A DNA stretch of 64,000 nucleotides from Bacillus sp. FJAT-42376. GTDB lineage: Bacteria; Bacillota; Bacilli; Bacillales; Bacillaceae. Position 1 is the first letter of the stretch. Every line of letters begins with the position of its first letter. Shown here piece after piece: positions 52,896 through 61,701 of this stretch. The DNA is taken from the NCBI RefSeq assembly GCF_003816055.1, contig NZ_CP033906.1, positions 124,001 to 188,000 on the forward strand, in the 5' to 3' direction. Position numbers and translations under genes: made by a program. The notes below the pieces were generated by a model. That model made no database searches. It was not told the origin of the DNA and saw nothing but the letters and a program-made list of their open reading frames with translations.

Positions 52896-53609
52896 TTATC
52901 CGTTCAAAAGTGTATAAATCCAGCGGTCGCCCGATTCGCCGCCAGAATACCGCTCCTTCGCCTCACCGGCCGTCCCTGTATAAACAAAGCTGCCGTTTTT
53001 CAGCACCCCGATCCGGTCAAACAGCGTCAAAATCTCATTTAAATCATGTGTCGTATACACGACCGTTTTGCCCCGGTCAGCCAGCCTTTTCACAAATCGG
53101 TTAATTTCCAGCTTTGACTGAAGATCAATGCCGACAGTCGGCTCATCCATGAGCAGTATATCCGGATCATGAATAAGGGCTGCGGCAATGTTCAGTTTGC
53201 GTTTCATGCCTCCTGAGAGCTTTGCTACCTTTTCATTCCATTGGTCGTCAAGCTGAACCTCCGAACAAAGCTTTTTCAGACTCTCTTCTGAAGCTTTTGT
53301 TTTAGAGAGCTTGCTGAAAAGAATCATATTTTCTTTCACTGTATTTTGCTCCCATAGAGCAATATCCTGAGGTACATAGCCGATGCATTTCCTTACCTTC
53401 TTTTTCTGTTTCCTTGTATCCAATCCATTGATGACAGCGGTCCCCGACTCAGGGAACGCAATAGTCGCCAAAATAGAAAGCAGGGTGGATTTCCCTGCAC
53501 CATTCTTCCCGAGCAAACCGAATACCTCACCCTTTGATATCTTTAGGGAAACCTCATTCAGGGGCTGTTTTTTTCCGTATGTTTTCGTAACGTTTTCAAT
53601 GGCAATCAT
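52896..53609 (-). CDS. ABC-2 type exporter ATP-binding protein
   Basis: 237 residues. Walker A GLLGKNGAGKST, Q-loop YVPQDIALWE, signature LSGGMKRK, Walker B ILLMDEPT, H-loop TTHD; CcmA/NatA-type ATPase. It overlaps the permease gene upstream by 4 bp (ATGA). It powers export through the two permeases. Last gene of the four-gene operon starting at 57665. Confidence 0.92.
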   Translation of the reverse strand: MIAIENVTKTYGKKQPLNEVSLKISKGEVFGLLGKNGAGKSTLLSILATIAFPESGTAVINGLDTRKQKKKVRKCIGYVPQDIALWEQNTVKENMILFSKLSKTKASEESLKKLCSEVQLDDQWNEKVAKLSGGMKRKLNIAAALIHDPDILLMDEPTVGIDLQSKLEINRFVKRLADRGKTVVYTTHDLNEILTLFDRIGVLKNGSFVYTGTAGEAKERYSGGESGDRWIYTLLNG

Positions 53610-54769
53610 CGGGTGCTCCTTAAGCGTGACATAGAAATGAAAACAAGGGCCGTACTCAGAGCAAACATGAGGACAAGCTTAACCCATACTAGTGCGTCGG
53701 CAAGCTTCCAGTTGAGGACGGGATTTTGAGGCAGCCAGTCTTCCAGTGTTTTCAGCTGGGGCAGAAGCTCTCCTGCCGGCAAAACGCTCCCGCCGATTAA
53801 ACTGACAGCAAAAATCCAGACCGTACTCAGCGTATAATAATTCCCTGTGTAAGGAGAGAAACTGGCCGCCAGAAGACTGATGGAAAGCCCAAGCAGCATA
53901 AAAACGGCCATAGGAAGGAGCAGGGAAGCAGATGTGCCGTTATCAAGCCTCATAATCACCCACCAGCTGAGGCCAATCTGAATCAGGTGGAGAGCTCCGT
54001 ACGCTGCGAAGGAATGCAGGATATAGGCATCGAGACCTGCTGGTGTTGTCTGAATCCGTTTAAAAAGGCTGTCTCTTTCTTTAGGAATCCAATCCCACGA
54101 GAGCATACACAGAATCAGCGCCAAAACCATCCAAATTTTTACTGGAGACTCAAAAAGCCCCGGACCCGAAGACTTCTCTCTCACATCCCGGCCATCTTCC
54201 TGTGTGACGTAGTTGATGGTCATAAGCGGCTCGGGTTCCCACTGCCGGTCAGCATACCGGTATGCCTCTTCCCTGATTCCGTCCTGCTGCGGAAAATTCT
54301 CTTGATATTTTTCCGCTATTTTCTCCACCCTGTTTGCCGCCTTGGCATTGGAGGTGAACCGGATCACTTCACTCGCAGCCACCTCTCTGACTACTCCTGA
54401 TGCAATGGATAATGGAGAGGTGCGCAGTTCAATAATCCCTTCCCTGTCACCTGCTTCAATCGATTCTTTAAACCCCTCTTTAATGACGAAAACCGTATCC
54501 GTTTCCTCGCGCAGGAGCATATTTTGCGCCTTGCCTCCGGTTGTTTGAACGAGTTTAAGCCGCTCTTGCTTTTTCAGCCTTTGAATAAGGGTTTTTGAGA
54601 AATCCGTATGATCCTGATCAACAATAGCGACGGGAATGGCCAAATCCTCTTCCACTTTACCGGAAAAGTTGCTTACACCGTAGATAACAGCTGCCGGCAA
54701 AACAAGCAGGCTGAGGAAGAGAAAAGGTTTTTTCAGCATTTGTTTGACCGTAAAAAACACAATCCTCAT
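53606..54769 (-). CDS. ABC-2 type permease (second subunit)
   Basis: 387 residues. One N-terminal transmembrane helix (about 10-33), a large extracytoplasmic domain (about 40-215; VAIVDQDHTDFSKTLI), then five or six C-terminal helices: ABC2_membrane_3 architecture. It overlaps the preceding permease gene and the following ATPase gene by 4 bp each. The domain opens with the same IVDQDxT motif as its neighbour, so the two are divergent paralogues forming a heterodimer. Confidence 0.87.
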   Translation of the reverse strand: MRIVFFTVKQMLKKPFLFLSLLVLPAAVIYGVSNFSGKVEEDLAIPVAIVDQDHTDFSKTLIQRLKKQERLKLVQTTGGKAQNMLLREETDTVFVIKEGFKESIEAGDREGIIELRTSPLSIASGVVREVAASEVIRFTSNAKAANRVEKIAEKYQENFPQQDGIREEAYRYADRQWEPEPLMTINYVTQEDGRDVREKSSGPGLFESPVKIWMVLALILCMLSWDWIPKERDSLFKRIQTTPAGLDAYILHSFAAYGALHLIQIGLSWWVIMRLDNGTSASLLLPMAVFMLLGLSISLLAASFSPYTGNYYTLSTVWIFAVSLIGGSVLPAGELLPQLKTLEDWLPQNPVLNWKLADALVWVKLVLMFALSTALVFISMSRLRSTR

Positions 54770-55980
54770 CTCTTTGCCTCCAGTCTCTTTTCCTTTGCAG
54801 CTGCTCCAAGTCCCATCGTGATGATGAAGGCTAAGAGAAAAATGACAAGCCCGCTGAAATCAGCATTCCTTCCCCTAAAAAGGTCAGATGCTGCATCCAG
54901 CGTATATGTATTGATTGTGTAAGATGCATAAGGCTCCAGCCATGAAGGCAAATAAAAGGATGGAATAAAATGACCGCCAAGCAGGCAGCCTGCCGAAATG
55001 AACAGAGCAGAAATCACTTGAAACATTAGATCCTGTTGAAAAAACGCTGCTAGTGAACTGAACAGTGCCGTGAATATGAGGAGAATCAACATCATTCCTG
55101 CACAGATGGCAAGTACATTTTCTCCAGACCATACGTGAAGGGAGTGTAAGGCAAACAACCCCGCCCCCAAAAAAGGAAGGAGAAAAAGACTTGCTGTCAC
55201 CCATTCGGAAAGTATCATCTTCCATGGACTCATCCCGTACAGCAGCAATCTTGACCGGATTCCTGATGTGACCTGCCCCCTCATATAAAGCAGGATTTGA
55301 TAAGACCATACCATGAGCAGCAAAACAAAAATGGAGATCCCGTAGTAGGAGAGAATATTTTTCAAAAAAAGATTGTCTTCTTCTCTTTCCTCAAATATTT
55401 CATTTCTTCCAAGCGCATGCAAGGAAAAAGAGAGGACATCTTTTTTGTATTCCTTTGTCCTCTCTTCCTTTGGAACGTCTGCCTGGAGCATAAAATCATA
55501 GACGGTGTTGATGCCGCTTTGAGCAGCAGAAGTATAATCGGCCGCACTTTCCATAACTTGACGGAACAAATAAGCCTGAAGCGGCTGCTGATTATTTCCA
55601 ATGACCGTAAGAGGAACATTTTCCCCTTCCATAATCGTTTTGCTGAAATTTTCAGGAAGAACGGCCATTCCCGCAATTTTATTTTGTCTGAGCAATTCTC
55701 TGGCGCTCTCCTCATCCGTCAGAATCGGCTTTACCACCTTTTTCAGCTCTTCATTGCCTGTCAGCTGTTTAATGACATATTCCGTTTGAAAGGTCTGGTC
55801 CTGATCAACAATGGCCGCCCGAAATGGCTCAAGGCGTTCTTTGTCTGTGAACGCCTTTGCCGCGATATAAGCCGAGCCGCCCATAAGTACGAGCGGCACG
55901 GAGAATAAAAGAACGAGAGTTTTCCATTTTCTGAGAATTCCCTTTATAAAGAAAAGCGTCATATAAAGAAATGGTCCCAT
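54766..55980 (-). CDS. ABC-2 type permease (first subunit)
   Basis: 404 residues with the same architecture: N-terminal helix (about 15-35), extracytoplasmic domain (about 40-220; AAIVDQDQTFQTEYVI), and six C-terminal helices. ABC2_membrane_3. Substrate unknown. 8 bp separate it from the DUF6583-type gene and it overlaps the next permease by 4 bp. Confidence 0.87.
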   Translation of the reverse strand: MGPFLYMTLFFIKGILRKWKTLVLLFSVPLVLMGGSAYIAAKAFTDKERLEPFRAAIVDQDQTFQTEYVIKQLTGNEELKKVVKPILTDEESARELLRQNKIAGMAVLPENFSKTIMEGENVPLTVIGNNQQPLQAYLFRQVMESAADYTSAAQSGINTVYDFMLQADVPKEERTKEYKKDVLSFSLHALGRNEIFEEREEDNLFLKNILSYYGISIFVLLLMVWSYQILLYMRGQVTSGIRSRLLLYGMSPWKMILSEWVTASLFLLPFLGAGLFALHSLHVWSGENVLAICAGMMLILLIFTALFSSLAAFFQQDLMFQVISALFISAGCLLGGHFIPSFYLPSWLEPYASYTINTYTLDAASDLFRGRNADFSGLVIFLLAFIITMGLGAAAKEKRLEAKR

Positions 55981-55988
55981 GTTATCTG

Positions 55989-57665
55989 TTACAGTATCCC
56001 AAGCTGCAGGAAAAGTGCCTGCAGTTTAGCGCCGGCTTTCAATTGAATATCCGTCATCTGTTCTGGTGTAATGCTATTCACATTAATTTCGTTATCCAAA
56101 TTTATATCCGGAAGATCGGCTTTTGCCTTCAGTTTTGTTTTGGAGTCGATTTTTAATGAAATCGAGCCCTCGGCCATATCCGCCCCTCCATTAACCTTGA
56201 TTTCAAAAAGCTGGCTGCTGTATTTGTCTTTTACACTAACATCCTGCTTTTGTATAACGGTTCCCTCGAGCTTCACCGGTGAACCAGTTCCGCCCTCCGT
56301 CCCAAGAGAGAAATCCCGTTTGATTGTTTGCTTTGCAGGATCTTTGCCGGAGAAATCTGATTTCATCGAAAAGATGAGCGACCCTTCTGCTGCAGGATCT
56401 TTGCTGCTTATTTTTGCTTTTAAATCTTCCGTACGGTCCTCTCCTTCTTTTTTATTGATTTTGTTGGTAAGAAGAAGAGAGCCTCCTTCATCCTCTTTAT
56501 CCGATGTGATATCCACTTTTAGTTCCTGATCCCTCTTTTTGTCCGCATCGTATGGCACATCCATTGTATGGATAGAAACAGCAGTTCCAGGTTCTGTTGA
56601 GTCAGCGACCGTTACATCCATTTTCCGGTCAATGACCAATTCATCTCCATTAACCATCAGCACAGAAGTAAACCCTTTAGGAATACGGGTTTCTTTCACC
56701 TCTTTTTTGGCGTCTTTCAAGCCGTCAACAAAGTCTGTTTTTACAGTGTCAGGATCGATCATATCCATCTGGCTTGCTCCGGAATTCCCTATTTTCACCA
56801 CACGGTTTGCAATAATCGTATGAAGCTCTTTATCCTTGATCATTTGATCGAGCAATTGACTGATCAATGCTTTTGTTTCTTTTTCATTTAATTTCATCGT
56901 CACTTGGGTTACTTTAAGCTTCTCGCCATTATGTTCGTAAGATACGTTATCCTTTTTTGTGAAATACTCATCTTTAAGCTTTTCATTTAAAAAGGCTGCA
57001 TACGTATCTTTAAGATGCTTTTCTTCCTTTTCATTCAGTTCAAGATCTTTAATATCCACGGGTTTGAAGTCAAGTTTCTCCGGACCTGAATAGGCCGGGT
57101 CAAGCTGCCTCATGAACTGTCCGTATTCATTTGCATTCAGGTAAAAATATTTCTCGTAAATAGATGGGACCTTCGCCGCCACTTGTTTAGGCGTCTGGTA
57201 AATTTCCATGTCCAGGAGGTTCTCTCCCTGAACTGCAATTCCTGCTTTCGTATAGCTCCTATCTTTTTTCGGATCTTGCTCCACCTCTGTCGTAATGGCC
57301 GCTTCGTTTAGGAGTTCCTGAATCATTTCAAATTCCGGAGGAAGGGCTCCCTGTGCATCCAAACCGCCAGATATCTTTGTTTTCGTATTTGATGCATTTT
57401 CGGCGAGTTCCTCCTGAAAATCAGCCAGTTCTCCGTTTTGATGATCGAAGTCTTCAGCAGCCTTCTGAAATGTCTTGATCTCAGACAGTAAATACAGCTG
57501 TTTGGGAGATTTGTTAATCAGCAGCGCATAAGCGGCTGTTCCTCCTATGACTAAAAATGCAATAATGCCCGCAATCACCCATTTTAAGGGGAATTTCCCT
57601 GCCTGCCTGTTCGGCATCGTCTCAGTTGCCGCTGCCATTTCAGATCGCGTTGTCCGATTGTCCAT
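55989..57665 (-). CDS. Membrane-anchored DUF6583-like protein, first gene of the ABC-2 exporter operon
   Basis: 558 residues. Cytoplasmic N-terminus (residues 1-26), one transmembrane helix (about 28-50; WVIAGIIAFLVIGGTAAYAL), then about 500 extracytoplasmic residues of charged alpha/beta character, Lys/Asp/Glu-rich and nearly Cys-free. It resembles large DUF6583-type proteins of Bacilli by general features, from memory. The C-terminus LQALFLQLGIL is hydrophobic. The polarity suggests an extracellular accessory or sensor of the exporter encoded just downstream; it may handle a lipid or peptide. Function unknown. Confidence 0.72.
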   Translation of the reverse strand: MDNRTTRSEMAAATETMPNRQAGKFPLKWVIAGIIAFLVIGGTAAYALLINKSPKQLYLLSEIKTFQKAAEDFDHQNGELADFQEELAENASNTKTKISGGLDAQGALPPEFEMIQELLNEAAITTEVEQDPKKDRSYTKAGIAVQGENLLDMEIYQTPKQVAAKVPSIYEKYFYLNANEYGQFMRQLDPAYSGPEKLDFKPVDIKDLELNEKEEKHLKDTYAAFLNEKLKDEYFTKKDNVSYEHNGEKLKVTQVTMKLNEKETKALISQLLDQMIKDKELHTIIANRVVKIGNSGASQMDMIDPDTVKTDFVDGLKDAKKEVKETRIPKGFTSVLMVNGDELVIDRKMDVTVADSTEPGTAVSIHTMDVPYDADKKRDQELKVDITSDKEDEGGSLLLTNKINKKEGEDRTEDLKAKISSKDPAAEGSLIFSMKSDFSGKDPAKQTIKRDFSLGTEGGTGSPVKLEGTVIQKQDVSVKDKYSSQLFEIKVNGGADMAEGSISLKIDSKTKLKAKADLPDINLDNEINVNSITPEQMTDIQLKAGAKLQALFLQLGIL

Positions 57666-57903
57666 ACCATTTAACCCCCTACATTATGTATAAAACTCCA
57701 AATTTTTGAACACTCAAACTATCATAAATAAACAAAAATACTAATTCTATACATTCGACAATCTTTGTAATCATTTAGGGTATTTTACTCAAGACTATAG
57801 AAACGTAAGAAGGAGGACAGAGAGGTCTAATCTACCTATACCCGCAAAAAAACCAAAATAACCTTATTTTTACAAACTTGTTTTTTCTCTGTATGGCGTG
57901 CAT

Positions 57904-57928
57904 AAAAAAGACAGGCTTTAAGCCTGTC
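57904..57928 (-). terminator. Terminator of ywbD
   Basis: Minus strand GACAGGC TTAAA GCCTGTC followed by TTTTTTATG; the stem overlaps the stop codon. Confidence 0.8.
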
Positions 57929-59126
57929 CATTCCGTTTTTTCTTCACTTTTATAAAATACACTTTTAAATAATTCCCCTGTTTGTATTGAGGAATAGTAC
58001 GAAAGTCTTCAGGGAGATGATAATTTTCTAAAAGGCTGTACGATATTCCTGTTTCTTTAAATGCCTGGTCAATAAAGCCCTTAAATTTTTCATCGCTTAC
58101 GTTGCTTGCATTCGTAGATGCCACAATCACACCATTATTGGCCGTTAAGCTGATTGTATCCTTAAGAAGATTTTTGTAATCCTTTGCTGCACTGAAAGTA
58201 TGTTTTTTGGATTTAGCAAAGCTTGGGGGGTCAAGGATGACCAGGTCATACGTCTTTTCTTTTCGGGCAGCATACTTAAAATACTTAAAAACATCTTCAA
58301 CAATTATTTCCTGCGCTTCATGATCGATTCCATTTATGCTGAACTGTTCAATCGTCTTTGGAAGGCTGCGGTTCGCCACGTCCACACTGACCGTCTTGAC
58401 CGCTCCTCCCAGCGCAGCAAACACGGAAAAGGCTCCTGTGTAGGAAAACATGTTCAGAACCGTTTTTCCATTGGCATACGTGTCTCTTATCGCCTTCCGT
58501 ACATCGCGCTGATCGAGAAACACACCGACCATGGCTCCTTCATTTAGATAAACGGCAAAGGAGGCGCCGTTTTCTTTAACGAGCAAAGGATACGGAGCCT
58601 GCTCTCCAGCGACAAAATCATCCTCTTCAATATACTGGCCTTTCTCATCGAACCGTTTTTTCTGATAAATGCCTTTCGGACTGACCGTTTTTTGAAGAGC
58701 GGCAATGATAGATTCTTTGAAAGCATAGATTCCTTTGCTGTACCAGTTTATGAGACAGTATCCATCAAAGTAATCGACCGTTAATCCGCCTATCCCATCA
58801 CCTTCCCCGTTAAAGAGACGGAAGGCAGTCGTTTCGCTGCTGTTAAAGAACGAGGTCCGCTGATCTGAAGCAGCTTTTATTTTTTGATTAAAAAATGACT
58901 GGTCAATGCTTTCTTCTTTTTTAAAAGAGAGAATCCAGCCAATTCCTTTATTTTGCTTTCCGTAATAGCCTGTTCCAATCATCGATCCTTTTGAATCCAC
59001 AAGAGTGAAAATTTCTCCCTCTTCCTTAAGGACATCCGGATTAGCCACTGATTCCCTTTCCACCAGAGGAAAGCCCTTCTGAAAGAGTTTGGCTGCTGAC
59101 GGTTTTATTTGAAGCTTAATTGGCAT
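57918..59126 (-). CDS. ywbD: Class I SAM-dependent rRNA (cytosine-5) methyltransferase, RlmI/YwbD-like
   Basis: 402 residues from the ATG at 59126, eight bases after GGAGTG; the frame reaches 59153. N-terminal PUA domain (about 1-80; VDSKGSMIGTGYYG), then a central linker domain and the Rossmann methyltransferase domain (VLNMFSYTGAFSVFAA motif I; VSVDVANRS; DLVILDPPSFAKSK motif IV with catalytic region). It fits the RlmI family that methylates cytosine in 23S rRNA and B. subtilis YwbD. Single gene. Confidence 0.85.
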   Translation of the reverse strand: MPIKLQIKPSAAKLFQKGFPLVERESVANPDVLKEEGEIFTLVDSKGSMIGTGYYGKQNKGIGWILSFKKEESIDQSFFNQKIKAASDQRTSFFNSSETTAFRLFNGEGDGIGGLTVDYFDGYCLINWYSKGIYAFKESIIAALQKTVSPKGIYQKKRFDEKGQYIEEDDFVAGEQAPYPLLVKENGASFAVYLNEGAMVGVFLDQRDVRKAIRDTYANGKTVLNMFSYTGAFSVFAALGGAVKTVSVDVANRSLPKTIEQFSINGIDHEAQEIIVEDVFKYFKYAARKEKTYDLVILDPPSFAKSKKHTFSAAKDYKNLLKDTISLTANNGVIVASTNASNVSDEKFKGFIDQAFKETGISYSLLENYHLPEDFRTIPQYKQGNYLKVYFIKVKKKRNGQA

Positions 59127-59520
59127 TAAAATCACTCCGTGTTGTGTTATCACTTTTTCGCTTAACTCAATTTAAAAAGTATACCATATTATCACCCGAA
59201 TCTTCTTCCGGCTAACCTCATCTTTGAGAACACATATAGAAGACGGATGGATTCCTGCGATATCAAAATGGCTTAATCCAATGGGGGAATTGCCCTTCAA
59301 ACCGGGTGGAACACTTGTACACGTATACGAACGCTACAAGAGGGAGAAAAGCGTCTTTGGAAGGGGAAGTACCGACACACAAAATCTGAAACGCGAAAAA
59401 AGCTCTTTTTGAGCTGCATTTTCCCATGAAAGAGAAAAGAATTGAGGGTTCAGCCGGAAATTTCCTAGGCAATATTCATCGTTGTAACGGAGTCTGTCCG
59501 AGAAGTTGTCTATATAAAAA
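59127..59520. other. Gap with no convincing gene; contains a GTACAC/GTATAC pair
   Basis: A plus-strand frame of 62 codons (59224-59412, TTG start) lacks a ribosome site and I do not accept it as a gene. TTGTACACGTATACGAACG at 59315-59333 contains the two hexamers that make up the array near parM (61702-61845). A small stem AGCTC/GAGCT with a T run on the minus strand (about 59398-59425) could end the parMR transcript. Confidence 0.35.
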
Positions 59521-59680
59521 AGAGGCTGGAACCAAAAGTTTCCGGCTGATAAAAAAACCGAACGATTATTTGAAACTCTGGTATAGAGCTTCGTAATCGT
59601 CCGGTTTTATTGTTTTTCATGCTTTTTTCAAAAGAAATATTCGGCTTAAGGACAGCAATTTTAGTTATGTCCCAGCCTCT
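59521..59680 (-). repeat. Dispersed repeat family 2, copy 3 (uninterrupted)
   Basis: About 160 bp with inverted ends AGAGGCTGG ... CCAGCCTCT. In the orientation of copies 1 and 2 it reads GGGACATAACTAAAATTG, then TTTCTTTTGAAAAAAGCATG (the empty MITE target), then the ACCGGACGATTA / TAATCGTTCGGT hairpin with a T run. It lies downstream of the parR-like gene and could terminate transcripts. Confidence 0.8.
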
Positions 59681-59802
59681 GTCGTTTATCATTTGTGTCA
59701 TGCTGACATTCTTCTTTAGAGTACATCGGACAGGTGAGGCCTAAGCTCGGCGGGGCTTACCGCCAGCTCCTGAATGAGGGAGCACTAAATTGGAAATCAG
59801 AC

Positions 59803-60390
59803 TTATTTATTCATACTGGAAAGAAAGTCTCCTAAAAGATCCTCTGCACTTTCTTCTATTTCCACTTCCTCAGCATCCTGATTCCGAATCTGATCCTGCA
59901 TTTGATCAAAACTGAACCCTTCCAAATCATCATCGTTCTCCGAAAAATCTGAGGGCAATTCTTCTAAAGGAGGATTTTCTTGACGGTCGTCCGTTTCCAT
60001 TCCCGCAGCAGACTGATCCTCGAACATGATTAAATCATCGGGATCAAGCGTATGACTGTTCATAGATGCAAGAAGCGCCGTGGCTCTTACCGGGTTTAAT
60101 AAAAGCTGATGAATCATACTCCCCAGCAGCGCCTCAGAATGTTCATGCTTAAGCCAATTCCTTTGTTCCTTTGTAAGCTGGCGCGGAAGAGGAATGGTAA
60201 GAGTCTGGCGTTCTTTTGAGAGTGAGTCACTGACTCCCTTCAAAACAAACTCGCCTATTCTGCTGGAGAAATTGCGCTTTTCCATTTCTTTCAGCTTAGA
60301 AAGCTGCTTCAGCAGGTGATCGGGAGTATCAGAGGGGACCCTGAACGTGATCGCCTGGCCCCGCTCTATACGTTTATCCGACGGTTTCAT
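59803..60390 (-). CDS. ParR-like adaptor protein of an actin-type partition system
   Basis: 195 residues, ATG preceded by AAGGTGATG, 12 bp after the parM stop. The N-terminal half shows two beta-alpha-alpha units of ribbon-helix-helix kind: AITFRVP strand then LLKQLSKLKEM and FSSRIGEFVLKGV helices; then TLTIPLP strand, LTKEQRNWL and ALLGSMIHQLL helices. The C-terminal half (about 115-180) is acidic and disordered and ends in a short amphipathic helix (AEDLLGDFLSSM). This is the ParR layout: RHH binds centromere iterons, the acidic tail caps ParM filaments. Assignment is by architecture and gene order, not by a signature I recognise. Confidence 0.7.
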   Translation of the reverse strand: MKPSDKRIERGQAITFRVPSDTPDHLLKQLSKLKEMEKRNFSSRIGEFVLKGVSDSLSKERQTLTIPLPRQLTKEQRNWLKHEHSEALLGSMIHQLLLNPVRATALLASMNSHTLDPDDLIMFEDQSAAGMETDDRQENPPLEELPSDFSENDDDLEGFSFDQMQDQIRNQDAEEVEIEESAEDLLGDFLSSMNK

Positions 60391-60402
60391 CTAGTCATCA
60401 CC

Positions 60403-61587
60403 TTATTTGGATGAGGAAGCCGGCTGCTTTTCATCCTTTTTTTCTGGTTTTGCTTGTTTACGGACGTAATCTGAAATGAGTTTGTAGTAAGCGTTGGACA
60501 TCATCCAGATGCTTTCCTTTTCATCTTCAAAAAACTCGATATTGTATCCATCGAGATTGTTGTTCAGCGCCTTAAGGTAATCTTTCAGAACAGACGCTCC
60601 TCCTCCTACAAAATAGCAAATCTCTGTTTGAGAGTTGCGCTGCCATACATTGCGAAGGAAACGGTATTGCTTTTTCGCCAATTCTAAAAGAATGCGGTCT
60701 GTAATATCATGAACGCTTGTACGGCTTCCTTTTACCATGATGTGGTTGCGGTCATTTTTGCGAGTGATGATCTCTACTACATCTCTGCGGCTGTCGAGCT
60801 CTACTCCATGCTTCGTACGAATCTCTTCTCTGATGGCTTCCAGAGATTCAGAAACGCCCAAATTGAATCCCTGCGCTTTATCATCATCTACATTGCGGTT
60901 GCGGATGACAGCGATATCTGTCGAAAGACCGCCGATATCCTGGATCAGGATTCGCTTGTCAATCAGGTCCTTGTTAATAATGTTCAAATCGTTATCCATT
61001 ACTAGGTTTACAAATGCAGCAAAGCCCTCCGGATAAACTTTTACTTCATCAAAGCGGATGTTTACTTTCAGACCTTGGTATTTAGGCGTTACGAGGAACT
61101 CTACTTGATGCACAGATCCAAGAAGCTGTGAACGGTACCCTACATCTTTTCCTTCTTTTACTTCTCTAAGAGGAAGACCTGTTCCCAATGTGTAGTTTGC
61201 ATCAATAACTTGATTATTTTTCTTAAATCCTTTTTCTGATGTTCCGTTCACTGCATCGAGTGCCAGCGAAGCAAAAAGCATGACAAGCGTCTGGTCTTCT
61301 TCGGATTTGCTGCTGCCCGGATCTAATTCTGTGGAGTTATTGCTTTTCGTTGCAAGACTCCCGACACGGTAGATCACGTTGTTTTCTTTGAGGGCAGGGG
61401 AGTGTACACGAATGTGAATATTTTCAAGCGGGTCCTTATCATTTAACTCTTCAATTCCGATTACCGGACGATCCTCTAAATCTCTTGCAATCACGTTTGG
61501 TATGTATAGTTCTGAGTCTAGTTTTCCGAACAGTGCTTTAACGGCATCGTTCCCTACATCGACTGCTGCAATTCTAGAAAGATTCAT
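60403..61587 (-). CDS. parM: Actin-like ATPase, ParM/StbA family
   Basis: 394 residues from the ATG at 61587, with AAGGGAAAG upstream. Actin-fold nucleotide motifs are present in order: phosphate-1 loop AAVDVGNDAVKALFG (residues 7-21), phosphate-2 DIGGLSTD (217-224), adenosine motif YFVGGGAS (325-332). The length and the ParM-type spacing distinguish it from MreB and FtsA. ParM proteins polymerise with ATP and push ParR-bound DNA apart. It is followed by a ParR-like gene and preceded by a parC-like array; there are no plasmid replication genes in the window, so the cassette appears chromosomal or integrated. The C-terminus is a Lys/Glu/Ser-rich tail. Confidence 0.85.
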   Translation of the reverse strand: MNLSRIAAVDVGNDAVKALFGKLDSELYIPNVIARDLEDRPVIGIEELNDKDPLENIHIRVHSPALKENNVIYRVGSLATKSNNSTELDPGSSKSEEDQTLVMLFASLALDAVNGTSEKGFKKNNQVIDANYTLGTGLPLREVKEGKDVGYRSQLLGSVHQVEFLVTPKYQGLKVNIRFDEVKVYPEGFAAFVNLVMDNDLNIINKDLIDKRILIQDIGGLSTDIAVIRNRNVDDDKAQGFNLGVSESLEAIREEIRTKHGVELDSRRDVVEIITRKNDRNHIMVKGSRTSVHDITDRILLELAKKQYRFLRNVWQRNSQTEICYFVGGGASVLKDYLKALNNNLDGYNIEFFEDEKESIWMMSNAYYKLISDYVRKQAKPEKKDEKQPASSSK

Positions 61588-61616
61588 AGTCAACTTTCCC
61601 TTCTACATTAAAGTTC

Positions 61617-61625
61617 CTTATACCA
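61617..61625 (-). promoter_or_regulatory. Extended -10 promoter of the parM-parR cassette
   Basis: Minus strand TGGTATAAG, 30 bp upstream of the parM ATG and about 80 bp on the gene side of the iteron array. No good -35 box. ParR binding to the array could repress it, as in plasmid ParMRC. Confidence 0.45.
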
Positions 61626-61701
61626 TTCGCTTACATGGTCTACTTTAAAGGTAATACATAAAAGACTTTCTTTCAATACAGGTTTTGACGTTTTCAATTT
61701 C

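Noticed and set aside
59224..59412. Plus-strand 62-codon frame with TTG start
   Set aside because: No ribosome site, no recognisable family, and it contains the iteron-like pair; kept only as part of the gap description.
59716..59785. Possible seventh, degenerate MITE (GGACAGGTGAGGCC ... CTTACCGCC)
   Set aside because: Only part of the core hairpin is vaguely similar; no terminal repeats or target duplication can be found.
60403..61587. MreB/FtsA/DnaK-type identity for the actin-like protein
   Set aside because: Length, motif spacing and the adjoining RHH-type gene and iterons fit ParM/StbA better; no cell-shape or division genes are adjacent.
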